From assembly GCF_022267555.1 (NCBI RefSeq), contig NZ_CP073586.1, positions 3,390,501 to 3,454,500 on the forward strand: 64,000 bases of DNA. The letters are read 5' to 3'. The position numbers and the translations under genes were made by a program. Origin of the DNA: Proteiniphilum propionicum. GTDB taxonomy: Bacteria; Bacteroidota; Bacteroidia; Bacteroidales; Dysgonomonadaceae. The stretch's first letter is position 1, and each line of letters begins with the position of its first letter. Under the pieces are notes generated by a model that had not been told where the DNA came from, did no database searches, and was given only the letters and a program-made list of their open reading frames with translations. This document shows positions 55,561 to 64,000 of the stretch, in pieces.

Positions 55561-55830
55561 TTACGCTTCTGCCTGTGCCTGTGGCTGAACTGATACGAAT
55601 GAGCGATTATTCCTTTTCTTGCGAAATATCACAATGCCATCGGTCAGTGCAAACAGGGTATGGTCTTTTCCCATACCAACATTTTCTCCAGGGTGATGCG
55701 CTGTTCCACGTTGACGCACGAGGATGTTTCCGGCTTTCACCGTTTCACCACCGAATATCTTAACGCCCAATCGTTTACTTTCCGATTCACGGCCGTTCTT
55801 CGAACTACCTACACCTTTTTTATGTGCCAT
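55561..55830 (-). CDS. rpmA: Ribosomal protein bL27
   Basis: Large-subunit protein near the peptidyl-transfer centre, 89 residues. The N-terminus [21 protein letters not shown] and the central [24 protein letters not shown] are diagnostic. There is no N-terminal propeptide of the Firmicute type. It is 20 nt behind rplU. Confidence 0.96.
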   Translation of the reverse strand: MAHKKGVGSSKNGRESESKRLGVKIFGGETVKAGNILVRQRGTAHHPGENVGMGKDHTLFALTDGIVIFRKKRNNRSFVSVQPQAQAEA

Positions 55831-55850
55831 TTTCTTCTGATTTTAACTGA

Positions 55851-56162
55851 TTAAGCTATAATTTCTTTTACTCTTATCTCAGAAAATTGTTGACGGTGAC
55901 CGTTCAATCTTCTGTATCCTTTTCTCCTTTTTTTCTTGAAAATAAGAACTTTATCTCCTTTCACATGAGAAAGTACCTCTACTACTACTTTTGCTCCATC
56001 CACAACCGGTGCACCTACAGTTACATCGCCGTCTTTGTCGATGAGCATCACTTTTTCGAACTCCACTTCACTACCCTGATCGGCGTTGATCCTGTGGACA
56101 AATAATTTTTGGTCTTGCTGCACTTTAAACTGCTGACCCTGAATATCTACAATTACGTACAT
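55851..56162 (-). CDS. rplU: Ribosomal protein bL21
   Basis: Large-subunit protein, 103 residues. [20 protein letters not shown] and the C-terminal [19 protein letters not shown] signature are clear. It is the first gene of the L21-L27 operon. A minus-strand -7 element (TATTTTTG, 56243-56250) gives a leader of about 75 nt with pairing potential. Confidence 0.96.
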   Translation of the reverse strand: MYVIVDIQGQQFKVQQDQKLFVHRINADQGSEVEFEKVMLIDKDGDVTVGAPVVDGAKVVVEVLSHVKGDKVLIFKKKRRKGYRRLNGHRQQFSEIRVKEIIA

Positions 56163-56236
56163 ATAAGAATAACTTGACGTTATACGCCTGAGGCGAGTCG
56201 CTATATGCGCCTTCTTTCCAAGCCTATTGGCAAAAT
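56163..56236 (-). promoter_or_regulatory. Candidate structured leader of rplU
   Basis: On the minus strand the leader contains GGCGCATATAGCGACTCGCC and, overlapping it, CGCCTCAGGCG. These can form two alternative hairpins sharing CGCC. Ribosomal-protein leaders often bind their own product, so autoregulation is a reasonable guess, but this is inference. Confidence 0.4.
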
Positions 56237-56278
56237 GAGGTGCAAAAATACATAATTAATTCATAAATTACAAATGAA

Positions 56279-57778
56279 TCACATATTTTTTTCCAAAATG
56301 CTGTATGCGTTGCCTATATTATCGATGATGTCAGAAGCAATAAAAGCCCGGGGATGAATTTTATGCTGCGTCAGATCAGCCGTCATTCCGTGAAGATACA
56401 CCCCCACCCTGGTTGCATCTAACGGTTCATAACCCTGTGCAAGCAAGCTCGTAATAATTCCCGTCAGTACATCTCCGCTTCCGGCTGTCGCCAATGCCGG
56501 GGTTCCGGTGCTATTCACATAGATATTTTCCTGATCAATAATCAGCGAATAAGCCCCTTTTATTATCACAATAAGACCATATTTCTCAGCAAACTGTTTT
56601 GTTTTCAGTATTTTGTCATAGTCGTCGCTCCATTCACCTATAAGCCTTGAAAGCTCTTTCGGATGAGGTGTCAGAATAGTTTTTGGGGGAATGAGAGTGA
56701 GCCAATCCTTATGCCTGGACAATATGTTCAAGCCATCTGCGTCTATAACCAGCGGCGTATTATTCTTTTGCAAAAATTCGAAGAATGCATGCTGTGTATC
56801 ATCATGTTGCCCCATTCCAATACCTATACCAATTGCATCCGGTTTCATTTCATAATTTATATAAGAGATATGCTTTTCTCCTCTATCCTCAATCACCATC
56901 GCTTCGGGAAAATTTGACTGCACTACTACTACCCCACATTTTGGCATATAAGCGGTAACCAGTCCGCATCCCGCCTTCATAGCCGCCTTTGAGGCAAGAC
57001 AGGCCGACCCGCACTTACCAAGGCTTCCTCCTATAATAAGTACATGCCCTTCGGTCCCCTTATGAGCAAATCTGGAAAGCGGTTTTAACAAAGGCCGGAT
57101 CTGTTTTTTTTCAGTATAAAAAATATTACTCTCTGCTTCTTCAATGGCTTGTTCATTCAATCCAATGCCGACTATTGACACATCACCTGCATAATTTTGA
57201 TTTTCGGGAAGATAAAGTGCAAGCTTAGGTATCTGAAACGTAATGGTATTTTTAGCCTGTATAGCGTACAACGTTTTTCTGTCAAGAAACATCCCGCTTG
57301 GCACATCAATGCTGATAACAGGCTTGTCACTATCATTAATATGCTGAATCACCTTTGCAGCTATACCATCCACTTCTCTGGAGAGTCCGGTTCCAAAGAT
57401 CCCGTCAATCACAACATCATACCTCTTTATATCGGGAATATCTTTTTCAGAGATAACCTTTTTGCAGGTTATGTTTTCCGCTCTTACACGGCGAAGATTG
57501 TGCTCACAATCTTCTGTATATTTCTCGCTGTATTCCACAACAGACACTGTAACATTATAGCCAGACTTATGTAACAGGCGGGCTGCTGCAAGCGCATCGC
57601 CACCATTATTACCCACCCCCGCAAAAATAAGCAAAGAGATGTTTTTCGCGTATCTGCCAGTAAACCAGTCACAGAAAGCAGTAGCTGCCCTCTTCATCAA
57701 TTCGAGAGAGGGTATCCCTTCCCTTGAAATTGTTTCTGCATCAATTTTACGAATTTGCTCCGATGTAAGAATTTTCAT
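56279..57778 (-). CDS. nnr: Bifunctional NAD(P)HX epimerase/dehydratase
   Basis: Repairs damaged NAD(P)H hydrates. It is 499 residues with two domains. The N-terminal epimerase (YjeF_N, about 1-215) has FAGVGNNGGDALAAARLLH, and the C-terminal ADP-dependent dehydratase (carbohydrate kinase-like, about 225-499) has ILTPHPKELSRLIGEW and GTPALATAGSGDVLTGI. Fused organisation is normal in bacteria. Single gene. Confidence 0.95.
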   Translation of the reverse strand: MKILTSEQIRKIDAETISREGIPSLELMKRAATAFCDWFTGRYAKNISLLIFAGVGNNGGDALAAARLLHKSGYNVTVSVVEYSEKYTEDCEHNLRRVRAENITCKKVISEKDIPDIKRYDVVIDGIFGTGLSREVDGIAAKVIQHINDSDKPVISIDVPSGMFLDRKTLYAIQAKNTITFQIPKLALYLPENQNYAGDVSIVGIGLNEQAIEEAESNIFYTEKKQIRPLLKPLSRFAHKGTEGHVLIIGGSLGKCGSACLASKAAMKAGCGLVTAYMPKCGVVVVQSNFPEAMVIEDRGEKHISYINYEMKPDAIGIGIGMGQHDDTQHAFFEFLQKNNTPLVIDADGLNILSRHKDWLTLIPPKTILTPHPKELSRLIGEWSDDYDKILKTKQFAEKYGLIVIIKGAYSLIIDQENIYVNSTGTPALATAGSGDVLTGIITSLLAQGYEPLDATRVGVYLHGMTADLTQHKIHPRAFIASDIIDNIGNAYSILEKNM

Positions 57779-57958
57779 TTAAAATTTAATTTATGGTCAA
57801 ATATGGGTGAAATAACTTTACAATGCGACAAAAATAATATACACACCTGTTTTTATACCTGTTTACAGCAAAAATATTTTTCTGCTAAGATAGAAAAATA
57901 TTTTTGTATTTTTGTATTACAGGTTTTGGATAGCCATATTATGAAATCGGGTCAATTA

Positions 57959-57966
57959 TACCTTTG
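57959..57966 (+). promoter_or_regulatory. -7 promoter element ahead of the RNA candidate
   Basis: TACCTTTG fits the consensus. Predicted transcription start is about 57973, 250 nt before the NUDIX start codon. Confidence 0.55.
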
Positions 57967-57972
57967 CTGCGG

Positions 57973-58200
57973 CAAGCGAAAGCGTGACTTTAGTGATAAT
58001 TTGCATTAAGTCAAAAAATAATCAATATTGGAAACATGAAGCTTGCTTCAATGTTTTAGTAATGCAGGTACTTGTGGTTCCCTGACTACCCTCGGGTACC
58101 ATGAAGCCAGTTTTAACTTTTTAGTCAAGCTGAATAAGCATAATCCGAACTTGTTTGAATGATGTCGTTCACAGAAGTTGCCTGAAAGGCAGAAAGGAAA
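57973..58200 (+). ncRNA. Candidate multibranched structured RNA (sRNA or leader)
   Basis: Several nested complementary segments suggest a folded RNA. The closing helix is AGCGTGACT (57981-57989) with AGTCAAGCT (58123-58131), one mismatch. Inside, TGCATTA (58002-58008) pairs with TAATGCA (58060-58066) and encloses a hairpin AAACATGAAGC / GCTTCAATGTTT (58032-58056). A second arm pairs CTTGTGGTTCCC (58071-58082) with GGGTACCATGAAG (58094-58106). A small GCCTGAAAGGC hairpin follows at 58180-58190. No reading frame explains the region. It may be a free RNA such as the Bacteroidales 6S-type RNA, or the leader of the NUDIX gene. Hand-read pairing only. Confidence 0.45.
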
Positions 58201-58225
58201 CAACCAACATTAGTGAACAAATGAA

Positions 58226-58642
58226 ATGAATGATATGGAGAATAAAATTTTCTCATCGAGTGTTATCGTTGTTGTAAATAATAAAATCCTTTTAATACAA
58301 CGCAGTAATTATGACGGACAGGGTGAACTATGGAACACTCCTGCGGGGCACTTTAAAGAAGGAGAAACAGCAATAGAATGTGCGGTAAGGGAGTTATACG
58401 AAGAGACTAAGATTTCAGTAAAAGAAGATGATTTTATTTTTTTCACTGACTTTGAATCCTCAATAGGTAAAGTTTATTTTTACATTCTACGTCTGGAAAA
58501 TTTTCCTGAAATTGTTCTGTCCGCTGAATCACTGAGATACGAATGGGTGACTCTGAATGATTTGAACAAATACAACTTTCTGTATGATAAACAAAAGGAA
58601 ATCCTTGAAATGTTCATTAAGAATAAGGGACCGGGTAGGTAA
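58226..58642 (+). CDS. NUDIX hydrolase
   Basis: A 138-residue single-domain NUDIX protein. The box reads GHFKEGETAIECAVRELYEE followed by TKI; all catalytic Glu residues are kept, while the usual final Gly is Lys. Substrate unknown (nucleoside diphosphate derivative). SSVIVVVNNKILLIQRSNYDGQG and WNTPAGHF are typical of the MutT/ADP-ribose-like branch. The start could be the first Met or the Met three codons on. It lies downstream of the structured RNA candidate and may be controlled by it. Confidence 0.88.
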   Translation: MNDMENKIFSSSVIVVVNNKILLIQRSNYDGQGELWNTPAGHFKEGETAIECAVRELYEETKISVKEDDFIFFTDFESSIGKVYFYILRLENFPEIVLSAESLRYEWVTLNDLNKYNFLYDKQKEILEMFIKNKGPGR

Positions 58643-58840
58643 ACTAAAATAGCATTAATACCTTAGTTGAAACAAATACCACATCAACCGGTCAAATCCG
58701 GGTTATGTAATTAATATTTTTTCTATAATAAATAAAGTACCGAAAGGTAATTTCTTACTGTCATTATAAAATGTTTCATTAAATTTGGCAATTATTTTAA
58801 ATACATCTATGGTCAATTACATTTTAAATATTACCATGAT

Positions 58841-61498
58841 ATGAAGAAAACCGGCCTTTTTTTAATTCTTATAATGCTTGTACATTCTATCAGTGCACAA
58901 GAGCCGGCAATAGTGTCAGATTCTGTCGAATTACTTCTCCGCCAACAATTGATTGCTTTTCCACAGGAGAAACTGTATGTGCAGACTGACAAATCGGGAT
59001 ACCTCTCTGGTGAACGTATCTGGTTCCGTGCACATATGGTGGATGCGCTCACTCATCGTCCTGTTTTTATTAGCCGTTATATTTATGTTGAATTGATCAA
59101 TCCTCTTGACGATCTGGTAAAGCGAGTAAAGATACGTCCCGACAGTACCGGAGCTTATTCCGGATATATCGACCTGGAAGATGATCTTGTACAGGGAGCT
59201 TACACACTGCGAGCCTACACTCAATTTATGCGGAACATGGACGAGGACTTTTTCTTCAGAAAATTTATACAGGTACTCGATCCGTTTTCATTGCAAATAG
59301 AACCTCTGTTGACATTTGATGTCGAGAAAAACGACATTCGCATCTCTCTTCATTTCATTGACCGTCAAAACAGCGATACCATACAACCTGAGGTTGTTAC
59401 CTGCAAAATCGGGTACGGAGCCTTGAAAACTCTTCGGCCAAAGGAGAACGGATTTTATCGCCTTGATGCAAGGTTATCGGAAAAGGAAAAGAACAGAACC
59501 ATGCTTCTGAGCCTAATTCACAAGGGCCGTAAATACAACCGGTACTATACTATTCCTTCCGATCCCGCCGAATATGATGTGATGTTTTTCCCCGAAGGTG
59601 GATATCTTATTCCCGGGGTTTCTTCACAGGTCGCTTTCAAAGCACTGAATGCGGATGGATTGAGCACACCCGTTTCAGGAACATTATATGATTCGTCGAG
59701 TAATGAGATCCTCTCATTCGAAAGTATACATCAGGGAATGGGCTTATTCCATTTTGTACCATCCGGGAATGAGTCGTATTATGTTATCTGCCATAATCAA
59801 TCAGGGACTGCAAAACGTTTCGACCTGCCTTCTTCTAAAACGGAAGCAAGCATTATTTCGGCACGTACTGCAGGTGACTGGATCAAAATTTCTTGCCTTA
59901 AAGGCATTGAATCACAGCAGGACTCTCTATCACTGCTAATACACTACAAAGGGCAAGTTTTGCTTCACAGAATGTGGAATCCTGAGGTTGAAATGTATAA
60001 TATTGCTGCCGGAGAACTACCATCAGGAATAATACATATCCTGTTGCTGAACTCAAGACAGGAGGTGCTGAGCGAACGTCTTCTTTTTAACCTGAATGAA
60101 AATGAGTTTGCCCTCATGCAGGCCACTACTCCCGAATCCACCTACAAACGAAGAGAACACATTTCTATTAGACTGAAGATGAACGACCCGGATCTTACTC
60201 CCTCTACCGGAAATATTGCCGTTTCAGTAACAGATAAAGAGAACGTTGTACGCGACAGCACGATAAACCTTATAAGTACAATGCTCTTGTCGTCGGAATT
60301 AAAAGGACATATAGAATCACCCGTTTCTTATTTTGCAGACGGAAAAGTCAACAAATATGCTCTCGATGCCCTGATGCTGACACAAGGGTGGAACAGATAC
60401 GATATTCCTGGAGTTTTACAGGGAAAAATACGAACGCCAGATGCATTTACTCCCGAACTGTCACAAAGAGTAACCGGCAAGGCCTCTGGACTTTTTAGAT
60501 CGCTAAAGGAAGGGCAAATCAGCCTGCTTGCCAAGCTCGACACTTTGGTCAGCACTATTACCACACAGGCTGACGAGAAAGGGCGGTTTACTTTCAACGT
60601 TGAATATCCGGAGGGAACCACAATCCTTGTTCAATCGAGAAGTAAAAAAGGTGGAAAACTAAATGTTATCAACATCGATCAGGAAGTATTTCCTCCTCTT
60701 CAGGGTGCCGGAATTACCAATAGATCGGAAGCTATAAACCAGTTCTCCTCCACGCAAGACTCCTATCTAAAAATAGCTGATGAAGACTATACACAGAAAA
60801 ATGGCATCCGGACAATTTTGCTGGATGAAGTGACTATTACGGCACAAAGTCTGGAAAAGTATAAGGAATCAACTTTTTATTCTCCCATCAGTGCAGTAGG
60901 GTTAAAAACAGCCAAAGACATTGAGAAGATGGTAGTATCAGATTTGCGGTCGTTGCTATACCATCAACCTGGAATTATAATCAGAGGGGATGAAGTGACC
61001 ACTACACGTTCAGACTTACCTGTGCTTTTTGTTATCGACAATGTTAATTATGAAGATTTCTCCAGTTATCTTGACAACATTGAAGTCAATTCTATCGAAA
61101 GCATATTTGTATTGAGAGATAATACCACAATGCCCGGTTATTACCCTAACACAAGTGGCGCAATAGTTATCACCACTAAGTCAGGCAACTACAAAACCGA
61201 TACACACAGGCCTCCTAGCATTGATGAGATTGTTCCTCTTGGTTATCAGCAGGCAGCCGAATTCTACTCTCCCAAATACGAAACACCGGAGCAAATAGAA
61301 TCATCGTTACCAGATCTCCGTACCACAATCTATTGGAAGCCAAATGTACTGTTCTCTGAAAAGGGCGAAGCTGTTATCAATTTTTATACTGCCGATTATC
61401 CGGCAGTATATCTGCTGACAGCCGAGGGTGTAAACAACAACGGGAAGCTGATTCGTTTCACAAAGGAAATAACAGTAGAAGGCAGCAATAGCCGATAA
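58841..61498 (+). CDS. Exported MG2-like protein with TonB-type plug domain
   Basis: An 885-residue secreted protein (signal peptide MKKTGLFLILIMLVHSISAQ). The N-terminus carries a macroglobulin MG2-like domain: PQEKLYVQTDKSGYLSGERI, then WFRAHMVDA and GAYTLRAYTQFM. Further beta-rich modules follow. Residues about 665-780 resemble the plug domain of TonB-dependent receptors: LLDEVTITAQSLEKYK, DLRSLLYHQPGIIIRG, LFVIDNVNYED and NTSGAIVITTKSG. No 22-strand barrel follows; the protein ends soon after with NFYTADYPAVYLLTAEG. Such MG2-plug proteins occur widely in Bacteroidota with unclear function, perhaps in surface peptide or glycan handling. Confidence 0.8.
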   Translation: MKKTGLFLILIMLVHSISAQEPAIVSDSVELLLRQQLIAFPQEKLYVQTDKSGYLSGERIWFRAHMVDALTHRPVFISRYIYVELINPLDDLVKRVKIRPDSTGAYSGYIDLEDDLVQGAYTLRAYTQFMRNMDEDFFFRKFIQVLDPFSLQIEPLLTFDVEKNDIRISLHFIDRQNSDTIQPEVVTCKIGYGALKTLRPKENGFYRLDARLSEKEKNRTMLLSLIHKGRKYNRYYTIPSDPAEYDVMFFPEGGYLIPGVSSQVAFKALNADGLSTPVSGTLYDSSSNEILSFESIHQGMGLFHFVPSGNESYYVICHNQSGTAKRFDLPSSKTEASIISARTAGDWIKISCLKGIESQQDSLSLLIHYKGQVLLHRMWNPEVEMYNIAAGELPSGIIHILLLNSRQEVLSERLLFNLNENEFALMQATTPESTYKRREHISIRLKMNDPDLTPSTGNIAVSVTDKENVVRDSTINLISTMLLSSELKGHIESPVSYFADGKVNKYALDALMLTQGWNRYDIPGVLQGKIRTPDAFTPELSQRVTGKASGLFRSLKEGQISLLAKLDTLVSTITTQADEKGRFTFNVEYPEGTTILVQSRSKKGGKLNVINIDQEVFPPLQGAGITNRSEAINQFSSTQDSYLKIADEDYTQKNGIRTILLDEVTITAQSLEKYKESTFYSPISAVGLKTAKDIEKMVVSDLRSLLYHQPGIIIRGDEVTTTRSDLPVLFVIDNVNYEDFSSYLDNIEVNSIESIFVLRDNTTMPGYYPNTSGAIVITTKSGNYKTDTHRPPSIDEIVPLGYQQAAEFYSPKYETPEQIESSLPDLRTTIYWKPNVLFSEKGEAVINFYTADYPAVYLLTAEGVNNNGKLIRFTKEITVEGSNSR

Positions 61499-61524
61499 TT
61501 TTTTGAAAATCTATAAACAGCTCT

Positions 61525-62208
61525 TTAGTCAAGTTCTTTGATCCTGATATTTCTGAATTTAACCACGGAGTTGTGCCCCAGAAATGCAATATGTCCTTTC
61601 TTATACAACAAAGATTTAGGTATTTTATTCTCTGGCACATCCTTGACGGCCTCCTGAATATCAGTATCCAGAATGGTAGTCCCGTTTAATATAATTTTTA
61701 TTTTACTTCCTTCTGCAATTACTTCCTGGTAATTCCATTCTCCAGCAGGTTTCAAGTATCCCCTTTTGGCCGGAACCCATCCGTAGAGAGAGCCATGATA
61801 CTGATACGGTTTTAAGTTTGCATATATTGGAGCCGAATTGTCAAGAATCTGCAATTCCATACCGTCATAGCCGCTTTTAGTAGTTATCATCTTATGTCTC
61901 AGGCCAAGCCCGCTGTTAGCTTCCGGAGTGAGTAAAAATTCAAATCGTAGAATAAAGTTATCATATTCTTTTTTAGTGTATAAATTACCATGCCCATCAG
62001 CTGGTTGCATTACTATACATCCATCCTCAAGTTTATATTCATCGGTATTACTTGTCCAGCGTAACATATCTTTTCCATCGAAAAGTATTTCATATCCGGC
62101 TTTCTTCTCTTCTGCAGACAAACTGAAACGATCTCTGTTTCCTCTCAAATTTATGGACGAACAGCCTGTAGTAATCACAAGCAAAGCTATCAATAAATAT
62201 TGTTTCAT
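61525..62208 (-). CDS. DUF1080 lipoprotein (3-keto-disaccharide hydrolase domain)
   Basis: A 227-residue lipoprotein with signal and lipobox ITTGC (Cys16). The DUF1080 concanavalin-like domain starts KKAGYEILFDGKDMLRWTS and contains FEFLLTPEANSGLGLRHK, GMELQILDN and the terminal GHIAFLGHNSVVKFRNIRIKEL. DUF1080 proteins include 3-keto-glycoside hydrolases, usually paired with Gfo/Idh oxidoreductases, and such a gene lies just upstream on the same strand. The gap is 148 nt, so one operon is possible. Confidence 0.9.
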   Translation of the reverse strand: MKQYLLIALLVITTGCSSINLRGNRDRFSLSAEEKKAGYEILFDGKDMLRWTSNTDEYKLEDGCIVMQPADGHGNLYTKKEYDNFILRFEFLLTPEANSGLGLRHKMITTKSGYDGMELQILDNSAPIYANLKPYQYHGSLYGWVPAKRGYLKPAGEWNYQEVIAEGSKIKIILNGTTILDTDIQEAVKDVPENKIPKSLLYKKGHIAFLGHNSVVKFRNIRIKELD

Positions 62209-62356
62209 ACTATGATTTAGTTTTATTAAATTTTGTTCCTTTTATTATATTTAAGAATAAGTTCCCTTTAAAATTATCTGGAATCAGCGGTTTGTATACT
62301 TAACAGGCTGATATACAAAAAGCAGTTTCATAAACAACTGTTTTTGTCAGGTGGGT

Positions 62357-63706
62357 TCAAGATTGTTTTTTTAATGTTAGTTCCCCTGCATTCCAGTAAA
62401 GGGCCTGATTGCGCTGACAACTCTCGTAACTTAACAGAGCTGGTGCGCTGGATCGTACACCGAAAAGTACATCAGCGGTCAGCTGTTGATTATTTTTTAT
62501 CCCGTCAAAGAAGTTCAGGAAGTGGTGGTAATGTCCTCCTCTGTATTCCTCTTCTGCCTGATATAAGTACTCTCGCGACGATATTTTCTGAACTTTTTGG
62601 AGATATCCTCCAACCTCTTCCCGAATGTCTGCTTTTTTTTCATCAATATCGTAGGTAGTTTTGAGTCTCACCTCATTCCAGCCTACCTCAAGTGAGCCAA
62701 GTGAACCATTTATACGGAAGTTGGTACTCCCCCATTTATTGGAAATACCATCCACATAATTAGCTCCCAATGAAAGCGTGAATGCTCCCATGTTGTTCCT
62801 GTCGGGATAATCGAAATAACCGAGCATTATATCCGGTGTATCACGTGATCCATCGGTATAGTGATGAATACCTCCGGTAGTATATATTTTTTCGGGCCCT
62901 AACGCATCCATGATGTAATGAACACTTGAGATAACATGTACAAACAAATCTCCCGCAATTGTTGTACCATAGTCTTTCCAGTTGCGCCATGCAAAAAATC
63001 GCTGGGCATCGAAAGACCTTTTGGGTGCATTTCCAAGGAATCTTTCCCACCAAATTGTTTGTGGGTTGGCACTTTCTGGAGCATTAAATGAATTAAGTAC
63101 ACGGGGACCACCGGTAAACTGACCGTCGATAAGATTCACTTTACCAACAATGCCTTTCTTAATCAGAATTTTAGCTGTCTTATTGCCCACAGAAGCCATT
63201 CCCTGACTTCCTATCTGAAAATATGTTTTATTTTTCTGCTGAGCTGCTACCAGTTTTTTCCCCTCACCCAATTTATGGATGACCGGTTTTTCACAATACA
63301 CATGTTTACCGGCATTCATAGCCTCAATTGCAATCGGCTGGTGCCAGTGATCCGGTGTGGCAATGATCACTGCATCCAAATGTTTCAAAGCCAATATCTC
63401 ACGGTAATCCTTTGTAATAAACAGATCATTACCCCATTGTCTCTTAGCCTCTTCCAAACGTTGATCGTATAAATCACAAACAGCAACCAATTTCACGCCG
63501 CCGACAGATAAAGCAGTCCTCGTATCAGAGGTTCCCATACCACCCTTTCCTATCAGAGCAATATTGATAAAAGAGTTGGGTGATACCGACCTATTTATTG
63601 AACTGATAAAAGTATCAGGGGATGGAAATAGAGACGATGTGTAAAGAGCGGAGGTCCCCAATACTATATTTTTGATAAATTTCCTCCTTGTTGTGTTTTT
63701 GTTCAT
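62357..63706 (-). CDS. Tat-exported Gfo/Idh/MocA family oxidoreductase
   Basis: A 449-residue NAD(P)-dependent sugar oxidoreductase. The twin-arginine signal is TTRRKFIKNIVLGTSALYTS, so it is exported folded with its cofactor. The Rossmann motif is NIALIGKGGMGTSDTRTAL; the catalytic EKP motif lies in GKHVYCEKPVIHK, preceded by VIIATPDHWHQPIAIEAM. With the adjacent DUF1080 lipoprotein and the following SusD-like gene it fits a periplasmic glycoside 3-oxidation route. It could also be one of the many Gfo/Idh proteins with other polyol substrates. Confidence 0.92.
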   Translation of the reverse strand: MNKNTTRRKFIKNIVLGTSALYTSSLFPSPDTFISSINRSVSPNSFINIALIGKGGMGTSDTRTALSVGGVKLVAVCDLYDQRLEEAKRQWGNDLFITKDYREILALKHLDAVIIATPDHWHQPIAIEAMNAGKHVYCEKPVIHKLGEGKKLVAAQQKNKTYFQIGSQGMASVGNKTAKILIKKGIVGKVNLIDGQFTGGPRVLNSFNAPESANPQTIWWERFLGNAPKRSFDAQRFFAWRNWKDYGTTIAGDLFVHVISSVHYIMDALGPEKIYTTGGIHHYTDGSRDTPDIMLGYFDYPDRNNMGAFTLSLGANYVDGISNKWGSTNFRINGSLGSLEVGWNEVRLKTTYDIDEKKADIREEVGGYLQKVQKISSREYLYQAEEEYRGGHYHHFLNFFDGIKNNQQLTADVLFGVRSSAPALLSYESCQRNQALYWNAGELTLKKQS

Positions 63707-63905
63707 AAGATTTTTGTTTATTTAGTGAATAAATGCAGATTCTTTATATAACTCATTTATAAAAAAAATTTATTCATCGAATTCTGAATAAACCCCAGAT
63801 ATTTATATGACAAAAATAGTTTATTATTCAATAGAAAAATTAATTTTATTATTTGATTTAACAGGATTTTTATTGAATAACTTTATTTCAATAATAAGCT
63901 ATTAT

Positions 63906-63945
63906 AAAAAAGAATAAGATGGGATATCCCATCTTATTCTTTTTT
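63906..63945. terminator. Long perfect palindromic terminator
   Basis: A 40-nt perfect palindrome, AAAAAAGAATAAGATGGGAT and its complement, with T-runs on both strands. It lies just after the stop of the SusD-like gene and upstream of the oxidoreductase. Confidence 0.85.
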
Positions 63946-63954
63946 ATTCATATC

Positions 63955-64000
63955 TTAGTATCCGGGGTTTTGGACAAGTCCCGGTTCCACTTTCAGGCTG
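63955..64000 (-). CDS. SusD/RagB-like protein, C-terminus only
   Basis: Only the last 15 codons are in the window: SLKVEPGLVQNPGY and a stop. An ending in QNPGY/QNPGW is characteristic of SusD/RagB outer-membrane glycan-binding lipoproteins. The rest of the gene, and probably a SusC partner, would lie to the right. Confidence 0.6.
   Translation of the reverse strand, partial: SLKVEPGLVQNPGY

Noticed and set aside
57973-58200. Firm assignment as 6S RNA, SRP RNA or tmRNA
   Set aside because: The SRP GGAA-tetraloop motif and the tmRNA tRNA-like ends are not seen, and the fold looks multibranched rather than one long 6S-like hairpin. Left as an unnamed candidate.
1-64000. CRISPR arrays, tRNA or rRNA genes
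   Set aside because: No regularly spaced repeats, no T-loop GGTTCGAATCC-type sequence in a tRNA context and no rRNA-like stretch were noticed.

Overview
The window reads as chromosomal DNA of a Bacteroidota bacterium, most likely order Bacteroidales. Many genes are preceded by the Bacteroidota -7 promoter element TAnnTTTG (usually TATCTTTG or TACCTTTG) with no strong Shine-Dalgarno sequence. Lineage-typical families are present: DUF5606, DUF4890, a SusD-like C-terminus, the 'putative porin' family, a carboxynorspermidine dehydrogenase and an archaeal-type ProRS. Base composition looks moderately AT-rich. A member of the Dysgonomonadaceae (Proteiniphilum/Petrimonas type) would fit, but that placement is inference. 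No rRNA, tRNA or CRISPR array was seen.

Layout. (1) 0.2-7.9 kb: a FemAB-like aminoacyltransferase and a GNAT enzyme; a KAS III-like synthase on the other strand; then carboxynorspermidine dehydrogenase, pyrB-pyrI and metA. (2) 7.5-17.2 kb, minus strand: a tripartite RND efflux operon (TolC, adaptor, pump) ending in a small PII/CutA-like protein; a LytTR two-component pair; a small outer-membrane barrel protein. (3) 17.7-19.5 kb: an IS1182-type insertion sequence with clear terminal repeats and a 6-bp target duplication, its transposase broken by three single-base homopolymer shifts. (4) 19.7-40.4 kb: envelope and housekeeping genes (YbhN-like, lactonase, DUF5606, cdsA, wHTH, galE, second FemAB-like, plsC, kdsB, NfeD, HPPK-like, a Rel protein with a lost hydrolase site, GH2 beta-mannosidase, MFS, proS, menA). 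(5) 40.4-41.98 kb: a 1.5-kb stretch with no intact gene, holding a deleted DUF4143 ATPase and the 5' part of a group II intron. (6) 42-47.6 kb: DUF368/PopT-like, PH-like, DUF4890, a solute-binding protein and a large putative porin. (7) 47.7-55.2 kb: the complete histidine operon hisGDCBHAF(IE), preceded by a His-rich leader peptide and a terminator, i.e. a transcription attenuator. (8) 55.2-58.6 kb: L27/L21, NAD(P)HX repair enzyme, a promoter-led structured RNA candidate and a NUDIX hydrolase. (9) 58.8-64 kb: an MG2/plug-domain surface protein, then a DUF1080 lipoprotein, a Tat-exported Gfo/Idh/MocA oxidoreductase and the end of a SusD-like gene, suggesting the edge of a glycan-use locus.

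The observations most worth following up are the his attenuator, the multibranched RNA candidate at 57.97-58.13 kb, the promoter-led group II intron remnant, the homopolymer-shifted transposase, and the hydrolase-dead but RxKD-type Rel protein. No clearly new defence or biosynthetic system was found.
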